22,751 nucleotides of DNA from DASSUC01 sp035649895 (GCA_035649895.1 DASRIS010000035.1:1-22751), one strand, 5' to 3'; positions 1 to 7,314 are shown, counted from the first letter of the stretch. Numbers and translations: made by a program. The notes: generated by a model not told the origin, from the sequence alone.

Positions 1-378
1 GTCAGCGCCGCGCGGTTCGTCTACTCCGACCGTGACCTGACCCTGAAGTTCCAGCTGCTCCAGCTGAACGAGGACACGCTGCCGTTCTTCTTCGGCGGCG
101 GCGCCGTCAGGGCTAACGGCACCACGGCCGGCAACTTCAAATACGAGCTCGCCGGCGATCCGACGTTCGACGAGCGGATGCTCGGCGTCGAGTTCACCGA
201 CGGCACCGAGGTGAAGTACCGGCTCGTCATCGCGCGGGGCCAGGTCACCGAGACCGAGGAGATCGCGCTGGTACGCACCGCGCCGGTCAAGCTCGGCGTC
301 ACCTTCACCGCGCTCGCGGTCGACTCCGCCGCCCCGCTCGTCACCTTCCTCATGAAGGACCCCGCCTTCGCGGCCTAG
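1..378 (+). CDS. Phage major tail (tail tube) protein, 5'-truncated by window edge
   Basis: Open from base 1 in frame 1 to the TAG at 376-378, giving the last 125 residues. The segment is beta-rich and ends in a compact domain rich in Val, Thr and Ala, as siphophage tail tube subunits do. I call it a tail tube protein mainly because of its place: directly before the tail assembly chaperone pair and the tape measure gene, where the major tail protein lies in siphophages. Such subunits polymerise into the hollow tube around the tape measure protein. The start codon and N-terminal half lie left of the window. An internal ATG at 178 would give only 66 residues and is not a likely start because the reading frame is coding on both sides. 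A strong hairpin follows, as is common after highly expressed structural genes. Confidence 0.72.
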   Translation, partial: VSAARFVYSDRDLTLKFQLLQLNEDTLPFFFGGGAVRANGTTAGNFKYELAGDPTFDERMLGVEFTDGTEVKYRLVIARGQVTETEEIALVRTAPVKLGVTFTALAVDSAAPLVTFLMKDPAFAA

Positions 379-392
379 CGGCGCGGAAACAC

Positions 393-427
393 GTGGGGCG
401 CCGGGCCGGGAGGACCCGGTGCCCCAC
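393..427 (+). terminator. Strong hairpin after tail tube gene, terminator or attenuator
   Basis: Arms 393-405 (GTGGGGCGCCGGG) and 415-427 (CCCGGTGCCCCAC) pair over 13 bp with a single G-U wobble; the loop is nine bases (406-414). No T-tract follows, which is usual for high-GC actinobacterial terminators. Its place between the tail tube gene and the chaperone gene suggests partial termination, so that the abundant tube subunit is made in excess over downstream proteins. Confidence 0.7.
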
Positions 428-465
428 CTCCTCCCACCTGTCCTCCCGACCGAGGAGTGAGAACG

Positions 466-753
466 ATGGCATTCAACGTCAACGCGGCTCGCGCCCAGCG
501 ACTGGAGACGCTGGGCCGGGAGTGGAAGTTCGAGCTGGACGGCGAGGTCTACATGCTGCCCACCGAGTTTCCGCGCAACGCCGCGAAGAAGATGCAGCAA
601 CTCGACGAGCAGGACGTCGACGGTCTGCTGGAGCTGCTGCTCGGTCCGGAGCAGTTCGAGCGGTTCGCCCAGCACGACGTCAGCGTGCAGGACGTGGCCG
701 CCATCCTGGAGGCCTACGGCAGCGAGACGGGGTTGAGCCTGGGGGAAGGCTGA
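466..753 (+). CDS. Tail assembly chaperone, upstream (G-like) product
   Basis: Encodes 95 residues from ATG 466, chosen over the in-frame GTG at 457 because GAGGAG at 452-457 lies eight bases before the ATG. The protein has the pattern of the first tail assembly chaperone of actinobacterial siphophages: a short FELDGEVYMLP strand motif near residue 25, then a helical stretch with LLELLLGPEQFERF and a segment ending in LEAYGSETG. These proteins bind the tape measure protein and recruit tube subunits during tail assembly, and are absent from finished tails. The stop at 751-753 is just after a run of five G, and the next reading frame (-1) is open across the stop, so a longer frameshift product is expected. 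It lies between the tail tube and tape measure genes, the diagnostic position. Confidence 0.85.
   Translation: MAFNVNAARAQRLETLGREWKFELDGEVYMLPTEFPRNAAKKMQQLDEQDVDGLLELLLGPEQFERFAQHDVSVQDVAAILEAYGSETGLSLGEG
741..747 (+). promoter_or_regulatory. Candidate -1 ribosomal slippage site
   Basis: The heptamer GGGGGAA is read in the zero frame as G GGG GAA, two codons before the stop at 751. The GGG codon at 742-744 can re-pair perfectly one base back at 741-743. The GAA codon would re-pair with GGA and lose its middle pair, so slippage probably occurs with the P-site tRNA. The reading frame after the shift is open for 132 codons with a recognisable protein domain. Confidence 0.7.
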
Positions 754-1142
754 GCCTCGGCGAGCTTGTCGAGGAGCACGCCGAGGCCCTGGAGGCTGAC
801 CTACTGCGCCACTTCGGCGTCGACCTCCTCGACTGGCATCGCGGCAAGCTGTCCTCGCGCCGGTTGCGGGTGCTGGTCGAGCACCTGCCGGCCGACTCGT
901 CGTTCGCCCGGGCGGTGCACGGGGAGGCGGCGGACTGGGGCGTCACGCAGCACCTGCTCGCGGCCGTGGTCGACCAGCTCGCGGTGGCGAACTGGATGTT
1001 CGCCACCGTCAACCGGGACGAGGACGCCGAACCGCTGCCCTACCCCGAACCGCTTGCCCGGCCGGGGTTGGAGAGCACACCGGCCGCGGAGTCCGACGCC
1101 GCGACGTCGGCCGAGATCGCCGCGTTCTTCGGCTCGCCGTGA
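744..1142 (+). CDS. Tail assembly chaperone, downstream (T-like) part made by -1 frameshift
   Basis: This frame continues from the first chaperone gene after a -1 shift near 741-747 and runs to TGA 1140-1142. The composite protein (466-744 joined to 744-1142) would be about 225 residues. The extension reads LSLGELVEEHAEAL, then a segment with LLRHFGVDLLDWHRGKLSSRRLRVLVEHLP and a helix ending in ANWMF; this matches the second chaperone domain common in actinobacterial phages and prophages. No ATG, GTG or TTG occurs in this frame between the shift site and a TTG near 864, well inside the domain, so independent initiation is unlikely. In known systems the fusion is made at a few percent of the short form and the ratio matters for tail assembly. 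The shift efficiency here is unknown. Confidence 0.82.
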   Translation, partial: GRLSLGELVEEHAEALEADLLRHFGVDLLDWHRGKLSSRRLRVLVEHLPADSSFARAVHGEAADWGVTQHLLAAVVDQLAVANWMFATVNRDEDAEPLPYPEPLARPGLESTPAAESDAATSAEIAAFFGSP

Positions 1143-1159
1143 GATAGGGAGGTTCGCAA

Positions 1160-1951
1160 GTGGCTGGTCCCACCCAGGCGCAGTTCGACGAGCTCAAGCT
1201 GAAGGTCGAAGATCCGGCGACTGGATTGCCTGCCGTATGGAAGCAGATCAACGAACCGGGGAAGGGCTTGATGGCGGCGATGGCCGCGATCAGGCTGCAG
1301 ATCGACAACCCGGACACGGGACTGGCCAGGCTGAACGAGCGCCTGACCAAGATCGAGAACCCGAGCTGGTTCAAGAGCCAGATGCTCAAGGGCGACATGC
1401 AGCTGGCCGCCACCCACGCCCAGGCGTTCAAGCTCGACTACAGCGCGCTGAAGTTCGACGAGAAAGGGCTGACCCTATTCGGCCGGCCAATTCTGGGGGG
1501 CGACAAGTTGTCCCTCGGCTTTATTACCGACTGGATCAACAAGAAGCTCGGCATGGGCGACGGTGCGGATGGGGCGAACCGGGTTATCACCGGGGTGCAG
1601 CGCCAGGTGACCGTGCTCCATGCCCGGCTCGGCGAGGTCCGGTCGATCGCCACCGCGACCCAGATGGAGGCGCGCAAGGCGTTGATCCGCGGTGGCCAGG
1701 CCGGTGCCGCGGCACAGCGCGCGCAGACCCGTGCTGACCAGGCCTTCGCCAGAGCCGGTCAGGCGCGTATCGACGCGAACGAGGCAAAAGGACGTGCGGA
1801 CCAGGCAATCCGCCGTGCCGGTCAGGCGAAGCAGTGGTCCGACAATGCGATGCGTGAGGTTCGGGCGCTACGTGACAAGGCCCAGGCGGCCAGCGGCGAG
1901 ATCCGGCACTTGCAGAACTCGATCGAACGGCTCGACGCCGCGTTGAGGTGA
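1160..1951 (+). CDS. Coiled-coil phage tail-module protein of unknown function
   Basis: Encodes 263 residues from GTG 1160, preceded by AGGGAGGT at 1146-1153. I do not recognise a family. The N-terminal 75 residues are helical and charged. The middle (about 95-135) is compact, with GRPILGG and WINKKLG. The last 110 residues are an Ala/Gln/Arg-rich helical region with an internal repeat of about 21 residues (RADQAFARAGQAR, then RADQAIRRAGQAK), visible in the DNA as related 63-base units near 1730 and 1793. This suggests a long coiled coil. Several codons around 1440-1560 end in A or T more often than in neighbouring genes, so its ancestry may differ. Lying between chaperone and tape measure genes, it may be a tape-measure-associated or extra tail protein. 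The position is all that supports this. Confidence 0.75.
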   Translation: MAGPTQAQFDELKLKVEDPATGLPAVWKQINEPGKGLMAAMAAIRLQIDNPDTGLARLNERLTKIENPSWFKSQMLKGDMQLAATHAQAFKLDYSALKFDEKGLTLFGRPILGGDKLSLGFITDWINKKLGMGDGADGANRVITGVQRQVTVLHARLGEVRSIATATQMEARKALIRGGQAGAAAQRAQTRADQAFARAGQARIDANEAKGRADQAIRRAGQAKQWSDNAMREVRALRDKAQAASGEIRHLQNSIERLDAALR

Positions 1952-1985
1952 GGCAGATGACCATGGCGAAGAGACTGGAGCGTCC

Positions 1986-3122
1986 GTGAACAGGAACATC
2001 ACCGTGGTCACCGGGTCGCTGGGCCGGCTGCGTACCGCGCTCACCCAGACCAGCACCGCCGCCGGTCGGCTGCGTACGTCGGCGCAGCAGGCCAGCACGG
2101 CGGCGAGCCAGCTCCGGTCGTCGGCGGACCAGTCGGCGGCGGCCGTCCAACGCGCCGGCCGCAACGCGGCGACGAGCGGTGGCCTGATGGGCCGGTTCCG
2201 CCAAGGGCTGCAGGGCGCGACGGTGGCGCAGAAGGGCCTCAACACCGCGATGAAGGCCAACATCCTCGGCGCGATCATGGCGCTGGTGATGATGGTCGTC
2301 ACGAAGCTCGTTGACATGGCGATGCAGTCGCAGAAGGTACGTCAGGTCGTGCAGACCGCGTTCCGGATCATAGGCCAGGTCGTCGGCGCGGTCATGGACT
2401 TCGTAAAGAAGATCATCAGCGTCGTGTGGCCGTGGATCGAGGCGTACGTCCGGACGTACATCACCATCGTCATGACGGTGATCCGCACGGTGATGAACGT
2501 GATCCGGACGATCATCACGGCGGTCTGGGACGCGATCAGCACGGTGATCCGCGTCTACATGAACGTCATCAGCGCAGTGATCACCGGGGTGTGGAACGGG
2601 ATCCGCACTGCGGTCATGTTCGTCGTCAACGGGCTCGGAGACGCGCTTACGGGAGCGTGGAACCGGATCACGGGCACGCTGCGGGCGGCGTGGGACGGCC
2701 TCGCCGGGTTCGCCAGGGCGGCGTTCCAGGCCGTGCTGTCCGCCGTCAAAGGACCCATCAACGCGATCATCGGGCTGGTCAACTCGGCGATCCGGGGCCT
2801 GAACAGCATCCGGGTGTCGATCCCCGACTGGGTGCCGCTGGTCGGCGGCCAGACGTTCGGCATCAACCTGCCGCAGATCCCGCAGCTCGCGGCGGGCGGC
2901 ATCGCGATGCCCGAGGTCGGCGGCCGGCTGGTCACGGTCGCCGAGGCCGGCCAGCCGGAGGCGATCGTGCCGCTATCGAGGCTGCCGGAGCTGTTGGACC
3001 TGCGACCCCGGCGCGGCGCCGAGCAGCCCGTCACGATCAACATCCATCCGCGGGCCGGACAGTCCGAGTACGAGATCGGGCGGATCGTCGCCCGCGAGCT
3101 GGCATGGGCGGGGAAGCGATGA
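1986..3122 (+). CDS. Short phage tape measure protein
   Basis: Encodes 378 residues from GTG 1986, with GGAG at 1977-1980 upstream. The N-terminus is a Gln/Ala/Ser-rich helix, followed by a hydrophobic segment at about residues 92-112 (ILGAIMALVMMVV). A long amphipathic region of Val/Ile-rich repeats follows (VIRTVMN, VIRTIIT, VIRVYMN, VISAVIT). The C-terminus has the Gly-rich AAGGIAMPEVGG and EAGQPEAIVPLS signature typical of tape measure proteins. The tape measure fills the tube and sets tail length. At roughly 1.5 angstrom per helical residue it would specify a tail of only about 57 nm. Siphophage tape measures are usually 700 residues or more, so this is unusually small. No peptidase or lysozyme domain is visible. 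Its stop overlaps the next start (ATGA at 3119-3122). Confidence 0.85.
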   Translation: MNRNITVVTGSLGRLRTALTQTSTAAGRLRTSAQQASTAASQLRSSADQSAAAVQRAGRNAATSGGLMGRFRQGLQGATVAQKGLNTAMKANILGAIMALVMMVVTKLVDMAMQSQKVRQVVQTAFRIIGQVVGAVMDFVKKIISVVWPWIEAYVRTYITIVMTVIRTVMNVIRTIITAVWDAISTVIRVYMNVISAVITGVWNGIRTAVMFVVNGLGDALTGAWNRITGTLRAAWDGLAGFARAAFQAVLSAVKGPINAIIGLVNSAIRGLNSIRVSIPDWVPLVGGQTFGINLPQIPQLAAGGIAMPEVGGRLVTVAEAGQPEAIVPLSRLPELLDLRPRRGAEQPVTINIHPRAGQSEYEIGRIVARELAWAGKR

Positions 3123-3997
3123 CCACGACTCCCGGCCGGGAGCCCGGTACCACCCTCCAGGAGCCCGTGTTCGCCGTCGATGGCTGGACTGGCAACACCG
3201 TCGACGACCTCGGTGTCGAGTGGTGGGTGACCAAGGAGGAGGGCTGGGCCGGGTCGCCGCCGCTACGCCTGTCCCTCGCGGACCGTCCGGAACGCGACGG
3301 CGCGTTCGACTCACCGTCGTACCGCGGCCCGCGCGTGGTCACGCTCGAAGGCACGGCGGTGGCACCTGACCGGTCGACCAAGGAGTACGCCAAGGACCGG
3401 TTGGCCGCCGTGCTCGCCGACGGCTCGAGCACGGCCGAGCTGACCGTCCGGGAGCCACACGCCACCCGTCGAGCGCTGGTACGGCTCTCCGCCGAGACCA
3501 AGATCACGGACGTCACGCCGTACACCTTTGCCTGGTCGGTGCAGCTCACCGCGCCAGACCCGATGCGGTACGGGGTCGACCTGCGCACCGCGTTCTGTGG
3601 GCTGCCGCAGCCGGGCCTCGGGATCTCGTTCCCGATCCCGCAGTGGCCGCTCGACTTCGGCACGCCGAACGGTGGGTCGATGGTGCTCGCCAACGCCGGC
3701 ACGGCCACCACCTGGCCAGTGTGGACGGTCACCGGCCAGTGCGACCAGCCGGTCATCCGCGACGCCGGCTCCGGCCGCTGGCTGGGCTTCGGGCTGCGGC
3801 TGTACGGCGGCGACGTGCTCGTGGTCGACGTGGCGGCCCGCACGGTACGGCTCAACGGTGCCTCCCGCCGGGCGGCGCTGCTCCCCGGCTCGACCTGGTT
3901 CGGCCTCGCGCCGGGATCGACCGGAGTCGACTTCGGCGCGTTGCGAACGGACACGCCGGCAGTGCTCTCCGCCAGCTGGCGCGACGCCTGGATCTGA
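3119..3997 (+). CDS. Distal tail (Dit-like) protein
   Basis: Encodes 292 residues from ATG 3119, overlapping the tape measure stop by four bases, so translation is probably coupled. The N-terminal half has PPLRLSLADRPERDGAFDSPSYRGPRVVTLEGTAVAP-type sequence, the first strand-rich domain of siphovirus tail component proteins, followed by FAWSVQLTAPDPMRYG at about residues 140-155. The C-terminal half is a galectin-like beta domain containing NAGTATTWPVWTVTG and a terminal LSASWRDAWI. Dit proteins form the hexameric ring joining the tail tube to the baseplate hub and receptor-binding proteins. The location immediately after the tape measure gene agrees. The open frame extends far upstream of 3119 only because of GC-rich sequence antiphase to the tape measure gene; that part is not coding. 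Confidence 0.85.
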   Translation: MTTTPGREPGTTLQEPVFAVDGWTGNTVDDLGVEWWVTKEEGWAGSPPLRLSLADRPERDGAFDSPSYRGPRVVTLEGTAVAPDRSTKEYAKDRLAAVLADGSSTAELTVREPHATRRALVRLSAETKITDVTPYTFAWSVQLTAPDPMRYGVDLRTAFCGLPQPGLGISFPIPQWPLDFGTPNGGSMVLANAGTATTWPVWTVTGQCDQPVIRDAGSGRWLGFGLRLYGGDVLVVDVAARTVRLNGASRRAALLPGSTWFGLAPGSTGVDFGALRTDTPAVLSASWRDAWI

Positions 3998-4023
3998 CCA
4001 CTGACCAGAAAGGAACGCTGACG

Positions 4024-5004
4024 ATGCCCGAACGGCACCCGGGATGGGTCACCGGCATCAACGACTTCGAGGCGAGGCTCGCCACCGGGATGATGGTGGC
4101 CTCCCAGACGACCGCGGACGTCACGCTCGACCCGCTGCGGGTCAGGGCCGGGATCAGGGACGCCACCGGCAACCCCGGGCTGGTCCGGCTCGGCACGAAC
4201 AAGATCACGGTCAATCCGTTCCAGGCGGTGGTCCAGGACCCGGCCCGGCCTGGCCTCGGCCCCTTCCTGGTCACCCTTGACTCGGCGAAGGACCTGCCGC
4301 TCACCGCGGCGGACCCCTCGCTGTCCCGGATCGACCTGGTGGTCGCCGAGGTCAACCCGGGCGAGGACCCTGGTTTCACGGTACGGGTGGTGGAGGGCCA
4401 GCGCAGCTCCACCCCGCAGCCGCCGGCCGTGACCAACCCTCTCCACCTGCGGCTGGCGCAGGTGCGGGTGCCAGCCGGCGCCGGCACGCCGACGCTCACC
4501 GACCTGCGCCAGTTCACCGCCGCCCTCGGCGGCATCCTTCCCGTACGTGGTGACGCCGACCTGCCGGCGAACGCCGCCGGCAGCGTGTTCATCTACCGCT
4601 TGGACAGCCGACAGCTACAGGTACGCCAGGGCAGCTCCTGGGTCCCCTACCGCCCCCCGCGCGGCAGCGTGGACGTCTGGAACCCGGCGCTCCTGCAGAA
4701 CGGCTGGGTCAACTACAGCCCGCCTGGCGGGTCGTTCCCGCCCGCCGCGTACACGATCACCGAGGACGGCTGGGTCCGGTTGCGTGGCCTGGTCAAGTCC
4801 GGTGACGTCACGAAGCCGATCCTCGTGCTTCCGGTCGGCTACCGTCCGGTCTTCCAGCACATCCTGTCGGCCCGGATCGCCCACGGCCAGGCAGCCCGCA
4901 TCGATGTGCTAACCGACGGGACAGTTGTCAGCCCATACCCCACAGATGTTCAGCCCAGCACAGCCTGGACGTCGCTGGACGGCATCTGCTTCCCGACGTA
5001 CTGA
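4024..5004 (+). CDS. Tail baseplate/receptor-binding protein, probable
   Basis: Encodes 326 residues from ATG 4024, with AAAGGAA at about 4009-4015. The first 160 residues (including DPLRVRAGIRDATGNPG, TVNPFQAVVQDP and SLSRIDLVVAEV) resemble the virion-attachment part of actinobacterial prophage tail proteins, which normally carries a variable receptor-binding tip. The C-terminal 110 residues (from about WNPALLQNGW) are a compact beta domain with GWVRLRGLVKSG and VLPVGYRP motifs, typical of phage fibre tips that contact the host surface. It therefore probably decides target specificity. There is no collagen-like or long fibre shaft, so it is compact. The start is fixed by the ribosome site; the open frame extends upstream antiphase to the Dit gene and is rejected there. 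Confidence 0.7.
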   Translation: MPERHPGWVTGINDFEARLATGMMVASQTTADVTLDPLRVRAGIRDATGNPGLVRLGTNKITVNPFQAVVQDPARPGLGPFLVTLDSAKDLPLTAADPSLSRIDLVVAEVNPGEDPGFTVRVVEGQRSSTPQPPAVTNPLHLRLAQVRVPAGAGTPTLTDLRQFTAALGGILPVRGDADLPANAAGSVFIYRLDSRQLQVRQGSSWVPYRPPRGSVDVWNPALLQNGWVNYSPPGGSFPPAAYTITEDGWVRLRGLVKSGDVTKPILVLPVGYRPVFQHILSARIAHGQAARIDVLTDGTVVSPYPTDVQPSTAWTSLDGICFPTY

Positions 5005-5014
5005 GGCCGAGACG

Positions 5015-6130
5015 ATGGCGGCGGCAACCTACACCTACCTGGTCGCGGACCTGCGCACCGGCGCCGTCCTGGACGAGCTGCCGCTCACCGGTGTGTCGTT
5101 CGACAAGCGGCTCAACGACACCGGCAGCCTGCGCGGGCAACTGCGAGTGGACGACCCCGGGATCAGGACCCGCGAACCACGACTGCTCACCGAGCCCGGC
5201 CGTACCGCCATCTACGTGGACCGCGACGGCGACCTGCTCTGGGGCGGCATCATCTGGACCAGCCGCTACCAGGCCGCGAGCAGCACGCTGGAGATCGGTG
5301 CGGCTGACTTCCTGTCCTATTTGGAGCACCGGCGCGTGCTCAGCTACCCGGTCACCGACACCGGCACCGTCTCGTTCACCAACACCGACCAGCTTGAAAT
5401 CGCGACCGCGCTGGTCGCGCTCGCCCAGTCCCACCCCGGTGGCGACCTAGGCGTGACGGCGCGCGGTGCGCCGCCCTCCGGTGTATCCCGCAGCGTCAGC
5501 TACGCCGCTGGTGAGCTGAAGCTGGTCGCGGACGCTCTGCGCGACCTGGCGAACGCGGACGGCGGCTTCGACTTCACAGTGGACGTCGAGTACGGCCCGG
5601 ACGGGCGGCCGGTGCGGTTCATCCGGTTCGGCTATCCCCGGCTGGGCCAGCCCGGCGGGCCGCACGTCTGGGAGTACGGCGCGAACATTGTGGACTTCAG
5701 CTGGCCCACCGATGCGGCGCGGATGGCCACCCGGGTGTTCGCCCAGGGAACCACCGACACCGACCTGCCACTCCTACGGTATGCCGAGGACACGTCGGCG
5801 TACGACGACGGCTTGGTGCTGCTGGATGATGCCGCCTCCCAGCTGGACACCCGAGACCCGGCGCTGGTCGACGCCCAGGCCCGCGGGGAGCTGGCGGCGC
5901 GGCGACGCCCGGTCGTCCTACCCGAGCTGACAGTCCGGGCCGACCTGGATCCAGTGGTCGGCAGCTACTCGGTCGGCGACGGCGTCCGAGTGGTGATCGC
6001 TGACCCATTCTTCACCAGCGACCAGGTCGACGTGACCGTCCGGTTGCTGAGCTTCGAGGTCACCCCCGGCGACGACGCCGGGCTGGAGCAGGTGAAGCTG
6101 ACCGTAACCCCAATTCCGGAGCCGTTATGA
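5015..6130 (+). CDS. Tail hub protein, ReqiPepy6 gp37-like family
   Basis: Encodes 371 residues from ATG 5015, ten bases after the previous stop. The N-terminus has VADLRTGAVLDELPLTGVSF and a beta-rich domain with LLWGGIIWTSRY, followed by ADFLSYLEHRRV; the C-terminus has YSVGDGVRVVI and a closing strand with LTVTPIPEPL. This is the arrangement of the gp37-like minor tail proteins of actinobacterial siphophages, which form the hub closing the tail tube, similar in role to the gp27/Tal proteins. No endopeptidase or lysozyme catalytic motif is visible, so it is a structural hub rather than a cell-wall-cutting one. It ends in an ATGA overlap with the next gene. Family call is from pattern recognition; a profile search was not possible. 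Confidence 0.75.
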   Translation: MAAATYTYLVADLRTGAVLDELPLTGVSFDKRLNDTGSLRGQLRVDDPGIRTREPRLLTEPGRTAIYVDRDGDLLWGGIIWTSRYQAASSTLEIGAADFLSYLEHRRVLSYPVTDTGTVSFTNTDQLEIATALVALAQSHPGGDLGVTARGAPPSGVSRSVSYAAGELKLVADALRDLANADGGFDFTVDVEYGPDGRPVRFIRFGYPRLGQPGGPHVWEYGANIVDFSWPTDAARMATRVFAQGTTDTDLPLLRYAEDTSAYDDGLVLLDDAASQLDTRDPALVDAQARGELAARRRPVVLPELTVRADLDPVVGSYSVGDGVRVVIADPFFTSDQVDVTVRLLSFEVTPGDDAGLEQVKLTVTPIPEPL

Positions 6131-6639
6131 CCAGGATCAACCGCCCCGACACGCTGCTGACCGAGCTTCGAGACATCAAGCGACGGCTCCGGCTGCTCGA
6201 AGCGGACCGGATGCGCCCACCAGCCACGGTGCTGGCGACCGGCACGGGTGGTCCCTCGCCCGAGCCGTCATCCCTGTCGGTGGCGTCCGCCGGGACGGTT
6301 CCGGTGCCGCTGGCCCCCGTACGACCGACCGACTGGCCGGCCACCAGCGCCACCGCGTGGGAGCGGCTCTCGATGACGCGGGTCGCGATCGGCCCCCGCG
6401 GAGTACGGGTGGAGCTGTCCGCCACCGCGGACGAGGACACTGCCGGGGCGGTCCGGGTGGTCGCCGACGGGACGCCGATGGGAGTGCCAGTACCTGTGGC
6501 CGGAGGTCCATCGCACCAGACGGTCGAGGTGCCGGCCCGGTTGGACGTGCCGGAAGGCTACGAGTACGAGATTGCGGTTGAGGCCCTGCGTACCCAGGGC
6601 GACGGGATGGTCCGCACCGTTGCCCTGCTGCTTACCTGA
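6127..6639 (+). CDS. Small tail-module protein with N-terminal coiled coil
   Basis: Encodes 170 residues from ATG 6127, overlapping the previous stop by four bases. The N-terminus (about residues 8-28, LLTELRDIKRRLRLLEADR) is a leucine-rich coiled coil, suggesting trimer or dimer formation. It is followed by a Pro/Ser/Thr-rich linker and a beta-rich C-terminal domain with VAIGPRGVRVELSA and VPEGYEYEIAVEALR. I do not recognise a family. Last-position tail genes of this shape often encode small baseplate or fibre-tip proteins in related prophages, and I infer a similar role. It is the last gene of the tail block; a hairpin follows after the stop, and the next gene runs in the opposite direction. 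Confidence 0.7.
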   Translation: MTRINRPDTLLTELRDIKRRLRLLEADRMRPPATVLATGTGGPSPEPSSLSVASAGTVPVPLAPVRPTDWPATSATAWERLSMTRVAIGPRGVRVELSATADEDTAGAVRVVADGTPMGVPVPVAGGPSHQTVEVPARLDVPEGYEYEIAVEALRTQGDGMVRTVALLLT

Positions 6640-6644
6640 CCGTG

Positions 6645-6677
6645 TGGGGTGCGGCGGCGGGAGCTGCCGCACACCCA
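6645..6677. terminator. Hairpin between convergent genes, likely bidirectional terminator
   Basis: GTGCGGC (6649-6655) pairs perfectly with GCCGCAC (6666-6672) around a 10-base loop. The outer TGGG (6645-6648) and CCCA (6674-6677) extend the stem past one bulged A. It lies between the stop of the last tail gene and the stop of the minus-strand gene at 6685. No T-tract is present. Confidence 0.6.
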
Positions 6678-6684
6678 CCAACCG

Positions 6685-7314
6685 TCAACTCGCGGCTGGG
6701 CGTCCGCCTACCTCGGCCGGGATCTCCACCCCCCAGCGCCGCGCGTCATCCGGAGTGTCCACGTCGCTGTTGTCGGCCACGTCGTCGCAGGCGACCTCCT
6801 GCACCTGCGCGGCACGGACCACCAGGTACGGTCGCGCGCCCACGTCCAGTTGGGCGAGGCGGCGTACGCCGGGCCAGTGCTCGCGGCCAAGCAGGATCGG
6901 ATGGCCACGCCGGCCGCCGTACGTGGCCACGACCAGCGCCGCCGGTTTCGACAGCGCGGCAACTCGCGAGATCGCGGCCGGTGTCACGCCCGGCGTGTCG
7001 ACCAGCAGTACGGTGACGGCGTCAACGTCTGGGCTGGCACTGGTGAGCGTGTCCAGCCCGGCCCGCAGTGACGAGCCCATCCCCGTAGCCCACTCGGGGT
7101 TAACCACGACCACCGCCCCTTCGAGGCGTGCCGTCTGGCGCACCTGCTCCGCGGCGCAGCCCAGCACCACCACGACCGGTGCGCAGCCGGCCTGAGCAGC
7201 GACCCCGACCGCCCGGTCCACCAGCGGCTCACCCGCGAGCCGCAGCAACGCCTTCGGGCCGCCTAGACGCCGCCCCGCGCCAGCGGCAAGCACCAGCCCC
7301 GCGACCGTGCCCAC
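6685..7314 (-). CDS. MobA/MocA-like nucleotidyltransferase
   Basis: Encodes about 209 residues. GTG 7314 is preferred to GTG 7323 because GGGAG at 7323-7327 sits eight bases before it. The N-terminus has the nucleotide-binding signature VLAAGAGRRLGGPK (about residues 8-21) of the NTP-transferase fold. Also visible are NPEWATGMGSSLRAGL, LLVDTPGV (where the family usually has a DQP-type metal-binding turn) and GHPILLGREHW. These fit the group that includes molybdenum cofactor cytidylyltransferase (MocA) and GTP transferase (MobA), which attach a nucleotide to molybdopterin. GMGSS and GHPILL point to the MocA/purine-hydroxylase side of the family. No molybdoenzyme or cofactor gene is nearby, so the substrate is unproven. 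It runs convergent to the tail module. Confidence 0.82.
   Translation of the reverse strand: MGTVAGLVLAAGAGRRLGGPKALLRLAGEPLVDRAVGVAAQAGCAPVVVVLGCAAEQVRQTARLEGAVVVVNPEWATGMGSSLRAGLDTLTSASPDVDAVTVLLVDTPGVTPAAISRVAALSKPAALVVATYGGRRGHPILLGREHWPGVRRLAQLDVGARPYLVVRAAQVQEVACDDVADNSDVDTPDDARRWGVEIPAEVGGRPAAS

Noticed and set aside
2426..3118. Upstream part of the long frame containing the Dit gene
   Set aside because: It overlaps the well-supported tape measure gene, and the ATGA overlap at 3119 gives a natural start for the Dit protein.
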